64,000 nt of DNA, taken from NCBI GenBank assembly GCA_949775045.1, contig OX459109.1, forward strand, positions 2,652,608 to 2,716,607, in the 5' to 3' direction. The notes under the pieces are model-generated. The model did not search any database. It saw only the letters and a program-made list of their open reading frames with translations, and was not told where the DNA came from. The stretch's first letter is position 1. Every line of letters begins with the position of its first letter. A program made the position numbers and the translations under genes. Shown here in pieces: positions 60,501 to 64,000 of this stretch. This DNA comes from Metridium senile. Taxonomy: Eukaryota > Cnidaria > Anthozoa > Actiniaria > Metridiidae.

Positions 60501-63009
60501 GATTATCATGTCGATGATAACAATGATAATGAAGATGAGGAGGAGGAGGAGGAGGAGCCAATGACTATTACGATGAGGAGGTGGCCAATGAATTATGATA
60601 AGGAGATTACGATATTGGCGACGATAGATGAAGACGGCGATGAATGAAATATGGTGATGATAAATGATAATGATGATGATGACTTCAGTGATGATAAAAG
60701 TGATAACAAGATATGGAGGTCAATAACTGTGATTATGGTGACGATAATAGATGAAAACGTCGAAGAATTAAATATGATAATGATGATGATGATGGTGATG
60801 AGGAGGAGGAGGTCAACGACTATGATTATAATATAACTATTAATAATGAAACACAAAGGACTCACCCGGCAATAGTCCATCTAAATAAGGTGCAGTACTC
60901 AAATCTACATACACATCCAACGTATTAGGAGAGCAAAGGTCCTGAACACGGAGGAACAGCGTCTTGTTGCCAAGGTAACCAAACCCAAGCTCCAGTTGTT
61001 GAACAATGGATTCCTCCAATGCACCAAAACGAGGCACCATGACATTTTTGCCAGGCAACAGCTGACCGCATGTGTCTGACTGGCGCAGTTCTCGGAGGAT
61101 TATAACTCCTTGAAAGTTGACTTGTTTCACTTCGTTTTTGGATCTAAAATGGTCGAATACGGTGAGACAATGTAGATAGGCTTAGCATCAATAAGGAAAT
61201 AGTAAACGCACGCGCGTGCTGTGTGCAGTTATAAAGCACTTGGGGATTAGTATAACACAAGAGAAGTGTTACTTTGCGAATCAAAAAACGGTGAGCACCT
61301 TGAAATATTTTAGAAATCGTTTATTATTCGTTGAACAACTCAGAAACAACTATATCACCGCAAGAAGTTTGACTGGTGTGTAGTATGATAAACTTTTTGT
61401 AGTTAGAGTTGTGTGTGAGTTGTTCAACTAAGAATAAACGATCTCTAAAATATTTCGGGGTGCCCACGGTTTTTCGATTTGCACTGTAAGAAAAGCACGA
61501 AACTTCTGCAGTGACGTATTTTGTTTTGGTTTTGCCAAACAGCCATTGTTATAAAAACAAGTTTTTACCAAGATTGTAGTTAGTCAAGAACAATAGTTAT
61601 TCATATTAGTCGCCATATTTTGATTTCGTGTTTCACAATTACGATACTTACGCATTGTTAGTTAGTTTGTTGATACTCGCATTCAAAACCTCCTCGACAC
61701 TTTGTAGTTTATCCTCTTCGGCAGACAAGAATCGACCTCGTGCAGTTGTCATTGCCAATACAACGTCACGTTTGCATTCACTTGCGTGACAAGTTTCTGT
61801 TGCGTGACATTCTGCTGTCACGCTAGCTTGTTGTTTACTTGCATCGTCTATTGCGTGACAAGTTTCTGTTACGTCGTCTCTCTGTTTCCTAAAGTCCGTT
61901 GCGTTACAATCTGCTGTCACGCAAGCTTGTTGTTTACTTGCATCGTCTATTGCGTGACAACTTTCTGTCACACAATCTATTCGCTTCTTTGAATCGCCCG
62001 TTGCGTGACATCCTTCTGTCGTGCCGTCGATTTGTTTGCTGTCTCTTGAGTGACAAGCTTCTCCAAGTTCCATTGCTTCTCCTGTCACGTCTTTTTGCAA
62101 ATTCGCGTGACATCCATCTGTCACATCATGTCTTGGTAGGCAAACCGGCGTGACGCTCATGGATGGCGTGACGTTTAATATAGTTCTTGAAGCGCTATTC
62201 AGTGCGCGCATCACAAGGGACTTGTCTTTATTTGACACACTTTCCGTCAAAACATAAAAACGCCCTTCAAATAAATATGGGTGCAATATCAGAGACTCCG
62301 ACTGAATCCGTAAAACAACACTCTTACTCTTAACCAACATACGGGACACGTCGTTAGCAACGTCCTCAAATCCTCGAATCTCATTGGACGAAAATGCCAG
62401 TACTTTTATATCGACAGCGCATGCGTAGTGGACGCTCCGTTTCTTCTTCAATTGGAGATTTTCTCGATGCCTTACAAGGAATAGAATTTTACACGTGAAT
62501 AAACACGTGGGTAGCGATTCTGTGCACGTGATGGCTTGATCACGTGACCGATCGGGGTCAAAGTCCTTGGTAGGTTTTTTAGTACTTGATGCTGCAAAAC
62601 TTTGGATTTTCTCGTTACGGGTGCTGCTTTGTGGCTTTTCCGAATTGTCACATTTCTCATCTTTATTTTCATCCTTTTCAAAAGTATTTGCTTTTGCCTT
62701 TTCTCCTTCCAAAATACTCTTTTTTGGCGAGAGTTGTTCAATACTTTCCCACGTGGTTCTTAAATAAATTCTTGTCCTTTTCTCACCAGCAAAACTCTGC
62801 AAAATGCACCCTTGAAATGTCTCAATTACAACGTCAAAGTTGTTGATTTGGATAATACAGTCCTTACAGTCTAGAAGTCTTGAGGTTTCTTCCGATTTGT
62901 TGGAGTGGCAGTTTTGGGCAATCCCGACGTGCAATGGTAACTTCGCAGTTTGGTCGCACAACTTCATTAAACCGGTTGTGGAAGATGATTTTAGATGACC
63001 AAGTAAGAC
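56971..63009 (-). CDS. CTC1: CST complex subunit CTC1, C-terminal part (5' end beyond the window)
   Basis: Seven exons encode the last 827 residues: 61652-63009, 60866-61143, 60231-60335, 59499-59775, 58825-58996, 57731-57878, 56971-57116 (stop TGA). All junctions are GT-AG and in phase. OB-fold-like segments begin with VLLGHLKSSSTTGL and LPLHVG. A later block has YLDGLLPG and FVRKVSRKGNVYCSYE, and the last OB fold carries a zinc ribbon (Cys about 644, 647, 656, 660 of this part) followed by CLVEDGTAEALVYI. These match my memory of vertebrate CTC1. CTC1 with STN1 and TEN1 binds single-stranded telomeric DNA and guides C-strand fill-in by DNA polymerase alpha. A minisatellite-encoded Cys/His-rich insert (about residues 294-413) is unusual. 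The exon at 61652-63009 is exceptionally long. Upstream exons must lie right of the window. Confidence 0.82.
57164..57222 (+). repeat. tRNA-derived SINE-like fragment
   Basis: TAGCACAGTTGGCGCAG resembles a polymerase III A box and GATTTCGATCAAG a decayed B box. It lies in the last CTC1 intron, close to the acceptor at 57117. Confidence 0.45.
57612..57692 (-). repeat. tRNA-derived SINE-like element with clear A and B boxes
   Basis: The minus strand reads TGGCACAGTTGGTTAGTGCA (A box) and GAGTTCGATTCCC (B box) 30 nt apart, flanked by AAGGATG and CATCCTT. The T and acceptor stems pair poorly, so it is more likely a SINE or tRNA pseudogene than a working tRNA. Confidence 0.6.
57984..58172. mobile_element. 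MITE with CAGTGGAACCCCG ends (pogo/Tigger-like)
   Basis: ACAGTGGAACCCCGTTAATT and GGCGGGGTTCCACTG form the ends. GGGGTGGCCGTATTAAGCGG occurs twice inside. Confidence 0.65.
58190..58345. mobile_element. Palindromic element with GCCATCTTGAAAGGTAGCCG arms
   Basis: CATCTTGAAAGGTAGCCGGG pairs with CCCGGCTACCTTTCAAGATG. A related copy is at 57260-57428 and a fragment at 11220-11290. Confidence 0.75.
58463..58628. mobile_element. Inverted-repeat element
   Basis: AAATCGCACGATCTTGGGTA and CGAGAAGATCGTGCGATTTT pair, as do AATTGGACGAGCC and GGCGAGTCCAATTT near the centre. Confidence 0.7.
59054..59294. mobile_element. Larger member of the TAGACTGCAAAACAGTCCCT family
   Basis: The ends CGCAAAACACTCCCTACTTT and AAAGTAGGGACTGTTTTGCA pair, and so do GAAACGAGTTAAAATTCGAT and CGAACTTCAACTCGTTTTC inside. 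Confidence 0.7.
59812..60110. repeat. CTC1: (GGTT)n-rich repeat in a CTC1 intron
   Basis: GGTTGGTTGTATGGTTGGTG-like units for 300 bp. The G-rich strand is opposite to the CTC1 transcript, so the pre-mRNA carries CCAACC. Confidence 0.85.
60510..60840. repeat. (GAT/GAG)n imperfect microsatellite in a CTC1 intron
   Basis: GATGAT, GAGGAG and GATAAT tracts with two similar halves, each ending in AGGAGGAGG. Confidence 0.8.
61268..61490. mobile_element. Inverted-repeat element in a CTC1 intron
   Basis: GCGAATCAAAAAACGGTGAG and AAATATTTTAGAAATCGTTT on the left pair with AAACGATCTCTAAAATATTT and CCCACGGTTTTTCGATTTGC on the right. Confidence 0.7.
61770..62128 (-). repeat. CTC1: Coding minisatellite inside CTC1
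   Basis: Within the long CTC1 exon about eight imperfect units of roughly 45-51 nt encode a repeated peptide of the form CHAxDDxSKQQxxVTxx. Two units (CHAIDDASKQQACVTAD and CHAIDDASKQQASVTAE) are nearly identical. The frame is kept through the whole array. The array lies between the segment ending SVTPVCLPRH and the OB fold that starts in the next exon. Confidence 0.75.
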
Positions 63010-63012
63010 CTG

Positions 63013-64000
63013 AAAAAAAAAAAAAACACAATCATCATCGTCATGATCCTTCTTTATTTGAAACGTAGTCTCCCTCGCAGACGTTATTGGAGGGACAGGA
63101 AGCCCAACACTAATAAGGGAGGCTATTTGAAACGTGAAATCAACAAAAAAAACAAAAACACTCTATACATGAAATAAAACCAGAAGAAAACAAAATCAAA
63201 CTGCTATAGTGAAATACGGCGCAAACACTATATTCATGAAATCAAAGAAAATTACTACTGTAGAATAGAGAGCAAACACTATATGTATGAAATAAAATAT
63301 AATTGCTACCACAAACACTATATCCTTATGAAATAGAATCAAATTGCTACTGTAGAATATTGCGCAAACACTATATTCATGAAATAAAAGATTCTTTAAT
63401 TTTGTGACAGATCGGCTACATTTACATATAAAGGAACAAATTTACATATTTTATGGACATTGGTAATTGTAACAGCTGGAAGACTGATCTACACAATTAA
63501 CCACAATAATTATTTACAATCTTAGGCCAGAAAAGAGTCTTGAGAGATTTGGTAAATAATACAAAGTAGTTATAATAATAAATATAATACATATAGAAAG
63601 AAGAGAAAAAAATGGTATAAAACAAAAAAGTAAATAGGCAACGTAATAACGTTGTTTACAAATCAGTGTCAATTATGGATTATATGAACTGATGAAAGTA
63701 GAAAATAATTTACTCTTAAAATTAGCTCTTTTTTCCTTTCTCAGATTTTCATTCAATGAATTCCACAATATTGCACCAGCAAATCTCATAGTAAATTTAC
63801 CATAATTGGTTGTTTTTACAAGCTAGGGGAGAGTATAATAATTTTTACTTGAATCTAAAAATATAATTGATATTGTGGAATAGAACGCAAACACAATATC
63901 AATGCAAATAAAACAATGAATGTAACAGTACGTAGTTTCTAACAATTAATCTTTCCGGCTGCGGGAGAGACTACCTATTAATAAAAAAAGTAAAGTTGTA
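63013..64000. other. Right flank, probably CTC1 intron
   Basis: It holds short copies of the AT-rich repeat of 425-1625 (63170-63390, 63870-63900) and a dispersed AT-rich segment. No exon was recognised. The long A/T tract at 63013-63026 is the polypyrimidine tract of the first visible CTC1 exon on the minus strand. Confidence 0.5.

Noticed and set aside
61786..62153. Plus-strand frames opposite the CTC1 repeat
   Set aside because: They are the antisense of a coding minisatellite, whereas the minus-strand frame is continuous with conserved CTC1 sequence and splices in phase.
7436..63009. A gene cluster acting in one pathway
   Set aside because: Nephrocystin-1, CTC1 and a surface receptor have no known shared process, and adjacency in an animal genome is weak evidence.

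Overview
This is a window of animal nuclear DNA, AT-rich, with genes split into many short exons and introns full of tandem repeats and small inverted-repeat elements. The genes (a ciliary nephrocystin-1, the telomere protein CTC1 and a furin-repeat/SRCR/EGF/Ig receptor), the canonical GT-AG splice sites and the Penelope-type retroelement remnants fit an invertebrate metazoan. An anthozoan cnidarian is my best guess, but the species cannot be read from the sequence.

Layout: (1) 1-7435 is mostly intergenic: tandem repeats, nested inverted-repeat elements and one credible terminal exon on the + strand (4524-4864, unknown protein with an acidic tail). (2) 7436-29839, minus strand: a 16-exon gene for a 1958-residue single-pass membrane receptor with signal peptide, alternating furin-like cysteine-rich repeats and six SRCR domains, an EGF-like module, four Ig domains, one membrane helix and a 61-residue tail. 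(3) 29840-30439: a 600-bp divergent intergenic region. (4) 30440-56402, plus strand: a complete 27-exon NPHP1 (nephrocystin-1) gene, 699 residues. (5) 56403-56970: a short convergent gap. (6) 56971-63009 and beyond the right edge, minus strand: the last seven exons of CTC1, 827 residues, ending in the zinc-ribbon OB fold. (7) 63010-64000: probably CTC1 intron with dispersed repeats.

I rebuilt all three genes by joining exons at GT-AG sites and following the reading phase. In each case the phase closes exactly over every intron: receptor coding length 5877 nt, NPHP1 2100 nt, CTC1 part 2484 nt. The three genes share no obvious pathway. NPHP1 acts at the ciliary transition zone, CTC1 at telomeres, and the receptor at the cell surface, perhaps in adhesion or recognition.

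The most unusual points are: the receptor's domain architecture; the way several of its splice sites lie at or inside tandem repeats, including an intronic array that copies a 3' splice site about seven times; a coding minisatellite inside CTC1; a scatter of hammerhead-ribozyme-like motifs of the type known from Penelope-like elements, one of them with a GIY-YIG endonuclease fragment between inverted copies of the element end; and several nested inverted-repeat elements. Homology calls are from memory of the protein families; no database search was run.
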